Under the pieces are notes generated by a model, which searched no databases, had not been told where the DNA came from, and saw only the letters and a list, made by a program, of their open reading frames with translations. Positions 24,771 through 39,387 of a DNA stretch of 64,000 nucleotides are shown here, one piece after another (the first letter of the stretch is position 1; every line of letters starts with the position of its first letter). The position numbers were made by a program, and so were the translations under genes. The DNA is from Streptomyces sp. MA5143a (GTDB lineage: Bacteria > Actinomycetota > Actinomycetes > Streptomycetales > Streptomycetaceae): assembly GCF_900290235.1 (NCBI RefSeq), contig NZ_OLMK01000017.1, forward strand, positions 48,245 through 112,244. Reading direction: 5' to 3'.

Positions 24771-24874
24771 GCGAACGTCGCGCCCCGATGCTCCACACGC
24801 CGTGAGCGCTCGACAACTCCAAGTCGTGCGAGGGGTGTTGAAACCCGGTCTCCACACGAATCTCTCATCAATTT

Positions 24875-24904
24875 GTGAGTCGGCTGAACACTCCTGGGAC
24901 TCAC
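24875..24904. promoter_or_regulatory. Inverted repeat upstream of the DUF1996 gene
   Basis: GTGAGTC at 24875-24881 and GACTCAC at 24898-24904, 16 bases apart, about 70 bp before the start codon, in a locally AT-richer stretch (TCATCAATTTGTGAG). Candidate operator or promoter dyad. Confidence 0.45.
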
Positions 24905-24975
24905 CGCGTATCTGAGGGAGCCGCTTCACTCCTGTCGGGCGCCTCGATGCCCCGCAAGGAAGTCAGAGGAGTTCC

Positions 24976-26505
24976 ATGGGACGCAACACACGGAAACGAC
25001 GTTCGCCGCTGGCCGTTCGGGCCATTGCCGCATCCGCGGCGCTCGCGGTAGCGGGCGGCGGTCTGGTCTGGGCGAATTTCTACGCCTCAGCAGGCGAGTC
25101 GAAGTCCAAGCCGAATACCACGTTCGCCGCTGCCCAGGTGGCCACCATCGCCTGCCCGGACGTCGGCCAGAAGCTGACGAACGTTCCCCGCCAGGCGCGC
25201 GCGGGAGTCGCCAAGGAGCTGGCACTGCTGGACCGGCAGATCACCGAGGCCTACAAGCGTCTGGCGGAGACCCGTCAGGCCCAGTCCCGTGACGCCAACT
25301 TCGTCAACAACGCCATTCTCGGCCCGCTGAAGTCCAAGCGGTCGGCCACCATCGACCGGATCGGCATCAACATCCGGCGTGTGGGCGGCCAGGTTCCGCA
25401 GGGCATGGCGCAGCTCGCCACCTGCCAGAGCAAGACCGACCAGGCGCAGACCAACGCCGGTGGCGGCCAGAACCAGGGTGGTCAGCAGGGCGGCCAGAAC
25501 CAGGGTGGCCAGCAGGGCGGCCAGCAAGGCGGCCAGCAGGGCAACAACGGCCAGGGTCAGGGCCAGGGCGGCAACGGCCCGGTGGCCGGGGACTTCATCA
25601 ACATCAACCAGGTCCAGCCCAACGGCGGCCCCAAGGGCGTGAACGGCAACGGTCTCGCCGCGAACGGCAACGGTGGTTCGCGCGGCTCCTTCACCACGAA
25701 CTGCGGAAACAACAAGAACGAGATCCGCAACTCGGACAACGTGATCGTGGCCCCCGGCGTCAGCAACGGTGCCCAGCACCAGCACGACTACGTCGGCAAC
25801 CAGAGCAACAACGCCTTCGCGAGCGACCAGCAGCTGGCCAACGCGCAGACGTCCTGCCAGAACCAGGGCGACAAGTCGTCCTACTTCTGGCCGGTCATCC
25901 GCATCCAGGACGGCACGCAGGACATCGACCAGGGCAAGCCCGGTGGTGGCGTCGACAAGAACGTCGGCAAGATCGTCGAGCCGAACCAGGTCCAGCTGAA
26001 GTTCGTCGGCAACAAGCGCGGCCCCGTCGTCGCGATGCCGCAGGCCCTGCGCATCATCACCGGTGACGCCAAGGCCTTCGTGAACGGCCTGGGCAACGCC
26101 AACACCAACTGGAGCTGCACGGGCTTCGAGAACCGTGTGGTGACGGACAAGTACCCGGTCTGCCCGCAGGGCAGCTCCGTGGTGCGGACGTCCTTCTTCC
26201 AGAGCTGCTGGGACGGCAAGAACATCGACAGCGCCAACCACCGCACCCACGTGAGCTTCGTCAAGGGTGACGGCAGCTGCGCCAACGGCTTCAAGGCGAT
26301 CCCCCAGCTCCAGGTCCGCCTGGTCTACAACGTTCCGGCCCCGCAGATCCAGAACGGGCAGGTGAAGAACGCGTACGCGGTCGACTCCTTCCCGGAGAAC
26401 CTGCACAAGCCGATCACCGACCACAACGACTTCATCAACTTCTTCAACCAGAACACGATGAACAAGATGGTCAACTGCATCAACAACGGTCAGAACTGCA
26501 CGTAG
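24976..26505 (+). CDS. Secreted DUF1996-domain protein with Gln/Gly-rich linker
   Basis: 509 aa. Export signal at residues 1-40 ([20 protein letters not shown], then [20 protein letters not shown]). A Cys-bounded helical region follows (ACPDVGQKL ... [15 protein letters not shown] ... [16 protein letters not shown] ... LATC). A linker with repeated GGQNQ/GGQQ units spans about residues 155-198, then the DUF1996 domain with [50 protein letters not shown] and [18 protein letters not shown]1996 is common in fungi and some Streptomyces; function unknown, extracellular. GAGGAG is 6-7 bases before ATG 24976. Confidence 0.88.
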   Translation: MGRNTRKRRSPLAVRAIAASAALAVAGGGLVWANFYASAGESKSKPNTTFAAAQVATIACPDVGQKLTNVPRQARAGVAKELALLDRQITEAYKRLAETRQAQSRDANFVNNAILGPLKSKRSATIDRIGINIRRVGGQVPQGMAQLATCQSKTDQAQTNAGGGQNQGGQQGGQNQGGQQGGQQGGQQGNNGQGQGQGGNGPVAGDFININQVQPNGGPKGVNGNGLAANGNGGSRGSFTTNCGNNKNEIRNSDNVIVAPGVSNGAQHQHDYVGNQSNNAFASDQQLANAQTSCQNQGDKSSYFWPVIRIQDGTQDIDQGKPGGGVDKNVGKIVEPNQVQLKFVGNKRGPVVAMPQALRIITGDAKAFVNGLGNANTNWSCTGFENRVVTDKYPVCPQGSSVVRTSFFQSCWDGKNIDSANHRTHVSFVKGDGSCANGFKAIPQLQVRLVYNVPAPQIQNGQVKNAYAVDSFPENLHKPITDHNDFINFFNQNTMNKMVNCINNGQNCT

Positions 26506-26529
26506 TACCGAAGCGGTCCTGAACGACCG

Positions 26530-26561
26530 AAGCCGGCGGTGGGAATTCCCACCGCCGGCTT
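26530..26561. terminator. Perfect palindromic terminator
   Basis: 32-bp perfect palindrome centred on GGGAATTCCC, with AAGCC/GGCTT at the ends and TTTC following on the plus strand. It sits between the convergent DUF1996 and lipoprotein genes. Confidence 0.92.
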
Positions 26562-26617
26562 TCGTGTGTGCCGTGTGCCGGGCCCGCGCGGTCGAGGACG
26601 GCGGGCGCGGCGCCCGG

Positions 26618-27088
26618 CTATCCGCTGTGGCCGCCGCCGCTGTGGCTGCCGCTGTCGTTGTGGCTGCCGCCGGGGTTCATGTGCTCCGAGCCCTCCTGGA
26701 CATCCCCGCCGAGGGAGCCCTGGAGCCCGGCGACCGTCTTCTTCTCGCCGACGGCGACCCACTTGCGGCCGACGAGGTAGTAGCCGCCGTAGTCCTTGGC
26801 GCCGGCGAGCCATTCCGCCTGGCCGCGGTCGGTGGCGAAGGTCGCGAGGACGAACTTGCCGTCGAAGTCGCCGTCCTTGTTGGTGCACAGGGCCTGGCGG
26901 ATCGTGTCGGCGTCCGTCTGCATGTCCGGCTTGCAGCCCACCTCGCCGGCGATGTGCTCCAAGGTCCCGGTGGCCGTCTTGGGAACCGCCGCGGCCTTCT
27001 CGTCGTCCGAGCCGCAGCCGGTCAGCGCCAGCAGGGCCAGGGCCGCGCCGATCGCGCTCCCCGCGAGCCTCTTCCTCGTCACACTCAT
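26618..27088 (-). CDS. Lipoprotein of unknown function
   Basis: 156-aa lipoprotein. Signal MSVTRKRLAGSAIGAALALL ends in the lipobox LTGC (Cys near residue 24). The mature part has EHIAGEVGCKPDMQTDADTI, ALCTNKDGDFDGKFVLATFA and YYLVGRKWVAVG, and ends in a Ser/His/Gly-rich tail (MNPGGSHNDSGSHSGGGHSG) with three His that could bind metal. ATG 27088 has GGAGG 9 bases upstream. Fold unknown. Divergent from the truncated Tat-signal ORF at 27145. Confidence 0.85.
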   Translation of the reverse strand: MSVTRKRLAGSAIGAALALLALTGCGSDDEKAAAVPKTATGTLEHIAGEVGCKPDMQTDADTIRQALCTNKDGDFDGKFVLATFATDRGQAEWLAGAKDYGGYYLVGRKWVAVGEKKTVAGLQGSLGGDVQEGSEHMNPGGSHNDSGSHSGGGHSG

Positions 27089-27144
27089 TCGTACGTACCT
27101 CCGGGTGCAGCGTGCCGCCACTGTCGACACAGGGGCACACAGAC

Positions 27145-27510
27145 ATGAACAGTCCGTCGCGACGCGCGGTGCTGGGCTCGGCCGGTGCCATCGGCCTCGG
27201 AGCCTTCCTGGAACGGTCGGCCCCGGCCCACGCCGCGGAGAGCCCCGGTGGGGGCCCCGTCTTCGATACGGCTCCCGCGCGCTCGGCGCTCAATCGGCGC
27301 GCCCCTGGAAAAGCGGGGTGCTGCGGCCCCTGTGCTTTTCCGATGAAGGGCGGGCCGCAGGCCCGACCCTTCAGGGGCGCGGGGAACTGCGCGAGGAACC
27401 CCCACCCACCCGCACCCGCCGACGGACAGCGCACTCCCAACCCCCTGGCGCCCGGCCCCACCCAAGCGGAGCGGCAAGGTGACCATCTCATCATTCGCTC
27501 GTTCTGCTGA
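27145..27510 (+). pseudogene. Truncated gene: Tat-type signal peptide running into an intergenic repeat
   Basis: ATG 27145 opens with MNSPSRRAVLGSAGAIGLGA, a typical twin-arginine signal (SRRAVLG) with cleavage near AHA. Only about 45 residues look like protein; from about 27290 the frame enters the palindromic intergenic repeat (the FRGAGNCARNPHPPAP translation is a hallmark of that repeat). No mature domain remains, so I call it a remnant of an exported protein gene. Alternatively a very short exported peptide could be made. Confidence 0.5.
27299..27430. repeat. Long palindromic intergenic repeat, copy 2
   Basis: Contains TTCAGGGGCGCGGGGAACTG at 27370-27389 followed by CGCG, the same arm as copy 1 (17183-17205). 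An imperfect partner GCGCCCCTGGAA lies at 27299-27310, and AACCCCCACCC...ACCCGCACCCGCC follows on the right as in copy 1. Inner GGGCCGCAGGCCC pairs locally. Only the right arm is well preserved. Confidence 0.8.
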
Positions 27511-27569
27511 ACGTGCAGTCACAGGATGTCGCCCCGCGCCCCGCACGTTCCCGCGACCGAGAGGCGGTG

Positions 27570-29453
27570 GTGGATGTCGGCCAGGCGGAGGCCGCCCTCG
27601 TCGAGCACTACCCGCGTCTGGTACGGCTCGCCTACCTCACGCTGCCCCCGGCGCTGGGCCGGAACCGGCGGGTGCTGACGGCACACTCGTTGACGCAGCG
27701 GGCCCTGCCGAGGGGCCGCCGCTCGACCTCGTCGATCCCGGCGCGGGCGACGGGGCGGGACCGTGATCCGGGGTACACCTACGTCCGCCTCCAGGTCGTG
27801 CGCTCCGCGCTGGAGGCGGGGCTGTCCCCGTTCCGCGGCGCCTCCTGGCCCAAGCGGTCGCAGCTGCCGCCGTTGCTGCCCCGGGTGTGGGGGCTGCGCC
27901 TGTTCCCCCGGCCGGGCGGCGCCGACGAGCTCGCCCTGGACCAGCGGCTGTCGGCCCTGTCGGCCGCGGCCCGTGCCGCGTACGTGCTGCGCGGGCTGGA
28001 GCGGCTCCCCGACCCCGCCGTCCGGACCCTCTTGGAGCAGGCGGGCGTCGAGGACCCGGCGGCCGCGCTGGCGGAGGCCGCCTCCGTACCTGCCGAGCGG
28101 TACGACCTGCTGGCCTCTCCCGAGTTCGACCCCTGCTCGCTGCACGCCCGGCCGACCGATCTCATGCGGCGCCGGCACCATGTGCGGGCCGCGCTGGCCG
28201 CGACCGGCGCGGTGCTGGTGTGCGGGGCGCTGCTCGGCCTGCCGGGCGACGCGTGGGGGCCGGACGGCGCGGCGGCTCCCCCGTACGCCCGGAACCCCGC
28301 CGCCCAGGCCGCCCTCGATCCGGGCCGGTTGACGAGGGCGGCAGCCACCGTCTGGGAGGCGACGGGCCGCAGGGACTTCTCCACCTGGCCGGCGCGCGGT
28401 GACCTCACCGGCGACAAGGACCTGCTGCGGCGCGCCCTCGCCGTGTGGGCCCGCCCCGGCGAGTCCGTGCAGACCTCGGTGACCCCCGGCACCCAGGCGG
28501 GACCGCCGCCCGGTCCGCCGCAACTGCTGTACGCGGGCGAGGTCGACACCCTGCGGGTGGTGCTCCTGTACGACGGCCTGCGCGTCGCCCGCTACGCCGA
28601 GCCGCTCGACGACCCGGGCGTCGCCGCCCTCGACCTCTCCCGGGTCGACGGGGCGACCGGCGGCGGGGCCGGCGCGCTGCTCCTGGGCCGGGCCGACGGC
28701 AACGTCCGCTATCTGACGGCCCCTTGGGTGCGGAAGGCGGCCGTACGGGATCTGGCGCGGCCCTCGGAGGAGGTGGCGCCGCTCACGCTGTCGAAGGACG
28801 GGGGGACGGGGCCGTTCGCCAGCCCGGCGGTGCGGACCGGCCGGTGCGCGTCCTGGGACGTGCTGCAACTGACCGAGGCGTCGGGGCGGACCCGGCTGCT
28901 GACCGACCTGGCCGAGGTGGTCCCCGCCCACCTCACCGTGGGACGCCCCTCGTCGGCCCCGGCCCGGGAGGCCACGCGGGCGCCGGAGGCGTGGGCGCCC
29001 TTCGCCTGCTCGCTGGCCGCCGTACGGTCGCAGGGCGTACGGGCCGTGAACGCCTGGCCGTTCGCCCGGCAGCCGTTGCCCGACGGCAGCGGCACCGCCG
29101 ACTGGGTGTGCACCCGCGCCGAGACCTGGCGGGGCGCGGGCGCCCGGGTGCTGGCCCAGTTCGGCACCCCCGGCGGTGCCTTCGTCACCGCGGCCGTCGA
29201 CGAGGTCCCCGCCTGCGGCCCCGCCGACCCGCATGTCCTGGCCGCCGCCCCCTGGAAGTCCGCGGCGGGCGAGTCGTACCTCCTCGCCGCCGGCGCGAAG
29301 GACACCGTCTCCGTCGAGGTCAGCGGCGGGGTGACGGGCTCGGCACCGGGAAACGTCCTCGCCGTACCGGCGAAGGCCGGCGCCCGGACGCAACTGAAGG
29401 GCACGCTGGCCAACGGGCGGACGATCAACGGGCTTCAGCCGGCCGCCCGGTGA
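27570..29453 (+). CDS. Membrane protein with sigma-factor-like N-terminus and large extracytoplasmic part
   Basis: 627 aa. The N-terminal part has QAEAALVEHYPRLVRLAYLTLP, which looks like region 2 of ECF-type sigma factors, and a helical ALDQRLSALSAAARAAYVLRGLERLPD resembling the start of region 4. One transmembrane helix lies at about residues 204-224 (ALAATGAVLVCGALLGLPG), followed by about 400 Ala/Gly/Pro-rich residues outside the membrane with repeated beta-like segments and four to five Cys. Start GTG 27570 has GAGAGG 5 bases before; GTG 27513 is possible. Function unknown; no sigma-factor activity can be claimed. Confidence 0.7.
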   Translation: MDVGQAEAALVEHYPRLVRLAYLTLPPALGRNRRVLTAHSLTQRALPRGRRSTSSIPARATGRDRDPGYTYVRLQVVRSALEAGLSPFRGASWPKRSQLPPLLPRVWGLRLFPRPGGADELALDQRLSALSAAARAAYVLRGLERLPDPAVRTLLEQAGVEDPAAALAEAASVPAERYDLLASPEFDPCSLHARPTDLMRRRHHVRAALAATGAVLVCGALLGLPGDAWGPDGAAAPPYARNPAAQAALDPGRLTRAAATVWEATGRRDFSTWPARGDLTGDKDLLRRALAVWARPGESVQTSVTPGTQAGPPPGPPQLLYAGEVDTLRVVLLYDGLRVARYAEPLDDPGVAALDLSRVDGATGGGAGALLLGRADGNVRYLTAPWVRKAAVRDLARPSEEVAPLTLSKDGGTGPFASPAVRTGRCASWDVLQLTEASGRTRLLTDLAEVVPAHLTVGRPSSAPAREATRAPEAWAPFACSLAAVRSQGVRAVNAWPFARQPLPDGSGTADWVCTRAETWRGAGARVLAQFGTPGGAFVTAAVDEVPACGPADPHVLAAAPWKSAAGESYLLAAGAKDTVSVEVSGGVTGSAPGNVLAVPAKAGARTQLKGTLANGRTINGLQPAAR

Positions 29454-29618
29454 AGGGGCCCACGCGGAGGGGCTGAGCGGCGGAGGTGCGTCGAGCCGCG
29501 CGGGCAACGCCCCCAGCGCGCCCCTCTCCCACCGCCCCACCGCACCACCGCCCAACCGCCTCACCGATCTCCCTGATCCAGCCGCTCAAAGGCCGGAATC
29601 GATCGGTAAAGTGTTCGT

Positions 29619-30311
29619 ATGAGAACCGGTGTGCGCCGCAGGATGGGTGTGGAGGAGCGGCGGCAGCAGTTGATCGGCGTCGCTCTCGACCTCTTCAGCC
29701 GACGCTCGCCCGAAGAGGTCTCCATCGACGAGATAGCGACGGCGGCCGGTATCTCCCGGCCGCTCGTCTACCACTACTTCCCCGGCAAACTCAGCCTGTA
29801 CGAGGCCGCGTTGAAGCGGGCTTCGGAGGATCTCGCGGACCGTTTCGTGGAGCCCCGCGAGGGCCCGCTCGGGGCTCGCCTGCTGCGGGTGATGCGCCGT
29901 TTCTTCGACTTCGTCGACGAGCACGGCCCCGGTTTCTCCGCGCTGATGCGCGGCGGCCCGTCCTTCGGCTCCTCCCGGACGAACGCCCTCATCGACGGGG
30001 TGCGCCAGGCGGCCTATGTCCAGATCCTGTCGCACCTCGACATCAAGGACCCGCCCGCGCGCCTCGAACTGCTCGTCCGTTCCTGGATCTCCCTGGCCGA
30101 GTCCACCGCTCTCATCTGGCTGGACGGCCGCGAGATCCCGCGGCGGGAACTGGAGATCCAGCTCGTGCACGACTTCGCCGCGCTCATGGCGGTGAGCGCG
30201 GCGTCGGACGAGGACATGGCGGCGATTTTGCGCCAGGTGATCGCCGACGAGCCGGAGGACGGCCCGTTCGGCGATCTGATGGGGCGCCTGGTGCTCCTGG
30301 CGCAGCCGTGA
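29619..30311 (+). CDS. TetR family transcriptional regulator
   Basis: 230 aa. N-terminal TetR HTH: ERRQQLIGVALDLFSRRSPE, VSIDEIATAAGISRPLVYHYFPGKLSLYEAAL (about residues 28-60). The C-terminal ligand domain is helical (LGARLLRVMRRFFDFVDEHG and on). ATG 29619 lies close to a TAAAGTGTTCGTATG stretch. It is convergent with the isomerase gene (22 bp gap). Target unknown; no adjacent transporter. Confidence 0.9.
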   Translation: MRTGVRRRMGVEERRQQLIGVALDLFSRRSPEEVSIDEIATAAGISRPLVYHYFPGKLSLYEAALKRASEDLADRFVEPREGPLGARLLRVMRRFFDFVDEHGPGFSALMRGGPSFGSSRTNALIDGVRQAAYVQILSHLDIKDPPARLELLVRSWISLAESTALIWLDGREIPRRELEIQLVHDFAALMAVSAASDEDMAAILRQVIADEPEDGPFGDLMGRLVLLAQP

Positions 30312-30333
30312 CGGGCGCGCGGGCCTGGCTCCT

Positions 30334-30690
30334 CTAGACCTCGTACTTGGCGTAGGAGGGGTCGAGGTCGCGCACCTCCGCCGAGGCGTGGAAGGCCAGG
30401 CCCTCCGCCACCTTCACGTGCTCGCGGAGCAGGCCCAGCACGTTCTCCGTCAGTGTCGCCTTCGTCTCGTCGGTGCGGCCGGCGAGCAGGCCCAGCGTGA
30501 CGTGCACGACGCCATGCCCCTCGGTGTCGGGTCCGACCGTGGTGTCCTCGGTCCGCCGGAACTGGGTCTTGCAGGCCTCCGGCTTGGCCACGGCGGTCCG
30601 TACGACCTCCTCGTGCAGGGCCTTCGCGAACGCGGGCCGGTCGAAACCATCGGAGAGTACGGCGGAGTAGTCCACGGTGATCTGCGGCAT
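30334..30690 (-). CDS. 5-carboxymethyl-2-hydroxymuconate isomerase (CHMI) family, tautomerase fold
   Basis: 118 aa. Begins MPQITVDYSAVL; Pro2 would be the N-terminal catalytic proline of the tautomerase superfamily. Further CHMI landmarks are HVTLGLLAGRTDETKATLTE. No aromatic degradation genes are nearby, so the physiological substrate may differ from homoprotocatechuate intermediates. The frame extends to 30708 (MPRSASMPQ), but ATG 30690 gives the Pro2 expected for the family and is chosen. Confidence 0.82.
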   Translation of the reverse strand: MPQITVDYSAVLSDGFDRPAFAKALHEEVVRTAVAKPEACKTQFRRTEDTTVGPDTEGHGVVHVTLGLLAGRTDETKATLTENVLGLLREHVKVAEGLAFHASAEVRDLDPSYAKYEV

Positions 30691-30736
30691 CGATGCGCTC
30701 CTCGGCAAGGTGGTCCAGCGGGTGTGGAAAATCAGC

Positions 30737-32353
30737 TCACCCTAGCCGGAGGCGGAGCGCCAGCATCGCGATGTCGTCGTCCCGGTCCCGCCCGAAGCAG
30801 TGCAGCAGGGTGTCGCACAGGGCGACCGTGCCGAGCGGGGCGTCCGCCGCGGCGGTCCGCAGATGCTCCATGGACACCGACAGGTCGATGCCGCGGGTCT
30901 CGATGAGTCCGTCGGTGACCATGAGGAGCCGGTCCGTGGGCCAGAGCGTCGTCTCCGTGGGCTCGGGCCGGTCGAGGCCGAGCCCGAGGAGCGGCCCGGA
31001 CGCCTTCACGTACTCGGCGCTGCCCGCCTCGTGGACGACCAGCGGCGGGATGTGGCCGGCGTTGGCGACACGGAGGCGTCCGCTGCGGGGCTCGACGAGG
31101 GCGAGGCAGACGGTCGCGGTGACGTCGGGGTGGTAGTGCTGGAGCATCTGGTCGAGCCGGGCGGCCAGCACTCCGGGGTCGGCCTCCTCCACCGCGAAGG
31201 CCCGCAGGGCATGGCGGATCTCGACCATCACGGTGGCCGCCTCCAGGGAGTGCCCGACGACGTCGCCGACGGCGGTGAGGACGCCGCCGCGGGTGGAGAC
31301 GGCGGCGTAGAAGTCGCCGCCGATCTCGGTCTGGCGGGACGCCGGCACATAGCGGACGACGACTTCCAGGCCGGGGAACTCGGGCACCTGTTTGGGCAGG
31401 AAGCTGTGCTGGAGGGTGAGGGCGACATGCCGTTCGACCTGGTACATGAGCAGTGGCTGCGCGGCGAGCGCGGTCGCCTGGGCGAGCCGGGAGACGAGGC
31501 CGGTGGTGTCGGTGGGCGTGGCGTGGGTGCCGCTCAGGGGCAGGGCGACGCAGACGGGGGTTCCGCCCTCGGTGCGGGCCAGCACCAGACGGGCGTCCTC
31601 GCAGACGCCGGGCCGGAAGAAACCGGCGGGCCACAGCGGGGCGGGGACGACGGTGTCGTGCGCCCGCGGGTCGGCGGCGGTGAGGCGCCGGATGAGGCGG
31701 CCGACGGCCTCGTGGGCGCCGGCGTCGGGGAGCGTGGTGCGGGCGCGGGCGTGGGAGGTGCCGCTGTAGAGCTCGCCGTCCTCGCCGAGCACGAACACGG
31801 CGGCGGGCGACCGGGTGAGCCGGGCGGCGCCCTCGGCGGCGGCCGCCGCGAGTTCCCCGAGGGTGCGGGCGGCCTGGACGTCGACGATGGTCTCGGAGAG
31901 CAGGGTGAGCCGGCGGACGAGGGCCTCGGCGCCGTTGCGCATACGGGCGCCGCGTACGGCGGCGCGGACGACGGCCTGGATCTCCTCGGGTTCGGCGGGC
32001 ACCGTCAGATAGGCCTCGCCGCCGGCGTCGAGGCCCCGGCAGCGGTCGCCGGGGGCGATGGCGGCGGCGGAGAAGTGGACGACGGGGAGGGCCGCCGTCG
32101 GGGGCTGTGCCTTGAGCCGGCGGCAGAGTTCGAAGCCGCTCATGTCGGGGAGGCCGACGTCGACGAGGGCCAGGTCGGGCAGGGCGCCCGAGCGGAGGCG
32201 TTCGTCGAGTTCGGCGAGGGCCTCGCCGGCGCTGGCGACGGGGACGACACTGTGTCCGGCTCTGCGCAGCACGGCGCCCATGGCGTAACGGCCGGCGGCC
32301 GCGTCGTCCACCACCAGAACGGTGGTGCGTCCTTCGTCGGCCAGGAGACTCAT
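30737..32353 (-). CDS. REC-GAF-PP2C (SpoIIE/RsbU-type) serine phosphatase
   Basis: 538 aa. Domains: receiver (about 8-130; VLVVDD, LALVDVGLPDMSG), a GAF-like region (about 150-300), and a PP2C/SpoIIE phosphatase (about 330-538) with EIGGDFYAAV, GDVVGHSLEAATVM, ANAGHIPPLV, MVTDGLIETRG and RDRDDDIAMLALR. Such proteins dephosphorylate anti-anti-sigma factors to free alternative sigma factors in stress response. The receiver is degenerate: the conserved Lys is Val in AYLTVPAEP, so normal phospho-signalling is doubtful. ATG 32353. Divergent or read-through relation to the amylase-pullulanase is blocked by a terminator. Confidence 0.88.
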   Translation of the reverse strand: MSLLADEGRTTVLVVDDAAAGRYAMGAVLRRAGHSVVPVASAGEALAELDERLRSGALPDLALVDVGLPDMSGFELCRRLKAQPPTAALPVVHFSAAAIAPGDRCRGLDAGGEAYLTVPAEPEEIQAVVRAAVRGARMRNGAEALVRRLTLLSETIVDVQAARTLGELAAAAAEGAARLTRSPAAVFVLGEDGELYSGTSHARARTTLPDAGAHEAVGRLIRRLTAADPRAHDTVVPAPLWPAGFFRPGVCEDARLVLARTEGGTPVCVALPLSGTHATPTDTTGLVSRLAQATALAAQPLLMYQVERHVALTLQHSFLPKQVPEFPGLEVVVRYVPASRQTEIGGDFYAAVSTRGGVLTAVGDVVGHSLEAATVMVEIRHALRAFAVEEADPGVLAARLDQMLQHYHPDVTATVCLALVEPRSGRLRVANAGHIPPLVVHEAGSAEYVKASGPLLGLGLDRPEPTETTLWPTDRLLMVTDGLIETRGIDLSVSMEHLRTAAADAPLGTVALCDTLLHCFGRDRDDDIAMLALRLRLG

Positions 32354-32376
32354 ACGGTTGCTCGTCCCTGAGGCTC

Positions 32377-32409
32377 GGGTGGTGCAGGCCCTCTCCGCCT
32401 GCACCACCC
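32377..32409 (-). terminator. Terminator hairpin after the amylase-pullulanase gene
   Basis: 13-bp perfect stem (GGGTGGTGCAGGC at 32377-32389 with 32397-32409), 7-base loop, 11 bp beyond the stop codon (32421) in the direction of transcription and just upstream of the phosphatase start. Confidence 0.85.
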
Positions 32410-32420
32410 AAGCTAGCGTC

Positions 32421-37847
<5,427 letters not shown>

Positions 37848-37954
37848 AGAGGGACTCCTAGCGATGACGGCTCTGGGGGCGTTGTGAAAGTCCCGCACAA
37901 CACCCTCTGGTGGGTCCGACCCCGCGCGACCGTATCGCCGCCGAAAGGTTTTCA

Positions 37955-37966
37955 GCAAGAGGCTTG
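37955..37966. promoter_or_regulatory. Candidate MalR operator upstream of amylase-pullulanase
   Basis: GCAAG-n2-GCTTG inverted half-sites (GCAAGAGGCTTG), about 108 bp upstream of the GTG start. It shares the GCAAG/CTTGC words seen before the alpha-amylase, malE and malR. Confidence 0.45.
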
Positions 37967-37988
37967 AAAGCACCGGTAAGTGCTTTCA
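37965..37988 (-). terminator. Hairpin after the alpha-amylase gene
   Basis: 9-bp stem (TGAAAGCAC at 37965-37973 with GTGCTTTCA at 37980-37988), 6-base loop, 17 bp beyond the amylase stop codon in its transcription direction. Its A/T content is unusual for this genome. Confidence 0.6.
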
Positions 37989-38004
37989 GTTCGGCACGAG
38001 AGGG

Positions 38005-39387
38005 TCAACAGCCGGACTTACCGGCATGGATCGCCAGTGCGGTGTTCGAGCCGAGGGTGGCGGTGAACTGACCGGAGCCGTTCACGGACACCGTCGTGTT
38101 GTTCTGGACGTTGCAGTACGTGCCGGCCGGGAGCGAGGTCTGGTACGTCCGGGTCAGGCTGCCCGACTCGTGGTTGATGGCCACGAAGCCCTTGCTGCCG
38201 CGCCCGAAGGCGATCGCGTCGCCCCCGTTGTCCCACCAGTCGGTGACGGACTCGCCGCGCGTGGCGTTCCGGAAGGGCACCATGCGCATGATCTCCGGCC
38301 AGGCGTGCTGGCACTTCCAGCCGTCCTGCCAGCAGGCGTTGACGGTGCCTCCGTTGGGCGGTCCGGCGTCCGTGGAGGAGAACTCGTAGCCGGAGTGGAT
38401 GTCCGGGGCCCCGTACGGGTACGCCAGCATGAAGACGTTGGCCAGGGTGTAGGTGGCGTTGTCCTTGTAGCTGAGCGTGGAGCCGTTGCGCTCGGTGTCG
38501 TGGTTGTCGACGAAGACACCGGCGACGGAGCTGTTCATATAGCCCCAGCCCTCGCCGTAGTTCTTGAGGTAGGCGAGGTTCTCGTTGTTGAAGACCCGCT
38601 TGAGGTCGAACGCGTAGCGGAACTCCTGGACGTCGCCGTTGCCGGTGTACTCGGTCGGCTGGACGGCCTCGCCGGCGCCGTAGATGGCCTCCTGCTTCCA
38701 GTAGACCGACGGGTTGGTCAGCCGTGACTTGATGGCGGCCAGGTCGGCGGCCGGGATGTGCTTGGCCGCGTCGACGCGGAAGCCGTCGACGCCGTAGCCG
38801 AGCAGGGTGTTCATGTAGCCGGCGATGGCCGAGCGGACGTAGTCCTCGCCGGTGTCCAGGTCGGCGAGGCCGACGAGTTCGCAGTTCTGGACGTTGGCGC
38901 GGTCCTGGTAGTTCGTGATCTGCGCGGTGCAGTTGTCGAAGTCGAACGAGGAGTACAGACCGGGGTAGGTGTACTTCGTGTACGACGAGCCGCCGGTGCC
39001 GGTGCCGCTGCCCGCCGCCATGTGGTTGACGACCGTGTCGACGACGACCTTCACACCGGCCGCATGACACGTGTCGACCATGTTCCTGAAGGCGGTGGCG
39101 TCACCGAGGCGGCCCGCGATGCGGTAGCTCACGGGCTGGTACGACGTCCACCACTGCGAGCCCTGTATGTGCTCGGCGGGCGGCGAGACCTGGACGTATC
39201 CATAGCCGTTGGGGCCGAGAGTGGTGGTGCACTCCTTGGCCACCGAGGCGAATGTCCACTCGAAGAGGACGGCGGTGACGTCCTTCGCGCCGGGAGGGGA
39301 GGCGTACGCGCCGCCCGTGGGGACGGTCAGCGCGAGGGACGCGCCCGCCACGAGGGCGAGTACGCCGGAGAGGGTTCTGCTGGCCAT
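38005..39387 (-). CDS. Secreted alpha-amylase (GH13)
   Basis: 460-aa extracellular alpha-1,4-endoglucanase. Signal [20 protein letters not shown] with cleavage near AYA. The barrel starts [19 protein letters not shown]. Conserved regions: [10 protein letters not shown] (I), [10 protein letters not shown] (II, nucleophile near 203), GAGEAV (III, Glu near 240) and [10 protein letters not shown] (IV). The C-terminal beta domain ends AIHAGKSGC. There is no CBM20 starch-binding domain, unlike many Streptomyces amylases. ATG 39387 with AAGGA upstream. Leftward, same strand as the amylase-pullulanase. Confidence 0.95.
   Translation of the reverse strand: MASRTLSGVLALVAGASLALTVPTGGAYASPPGAKDVTAVLFEWTFASVAKECTTTLGPNGYGYVQVSPPAEHIQGSQWWTSYQPVSYRIAGRLGDATAFRNMVDTCHAAGVKVVVDTVVNHMAAGSGTGTGGSSYTKYTYPGLYSSFDFDNCTAQITNYQDRANVQNCELVGLADLDTGEDYVRSAIAGYMNTLLGYGVDGFRVDAAKHIPAADLAAIKSRLTNPSVYWKQEAIYGAGEAVQPTEYTGNGDVQEFRYAFDLKRVFNNENLAYLKNYGEGWGYMNSSVAGVFVDNHDTERNGSTLSYKDNATYTLANVFMLAYPYGAPDIHSGYEFSSTDAGPPNGGTVNACWQDGWKCQHAWPEIMRMVPFRNATRGESVTDWWDNGGDAIAFGRGSKGFVAINHESGSLTRTYQTSLPAGTYCNVQNNTTVSVNGSGQFTATLGSNTALAIHAGKSGC

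Noticed and set aside
37848..37973. Longer N-terminus for the amylase-pullulanase (start near 37973)
   Set aside because: It would put about 42 residues before the signal peptide and overlap the amylase terminator hairpin. GTG 37847 has AGGAG at the right distance and starts a normal signal sequence.
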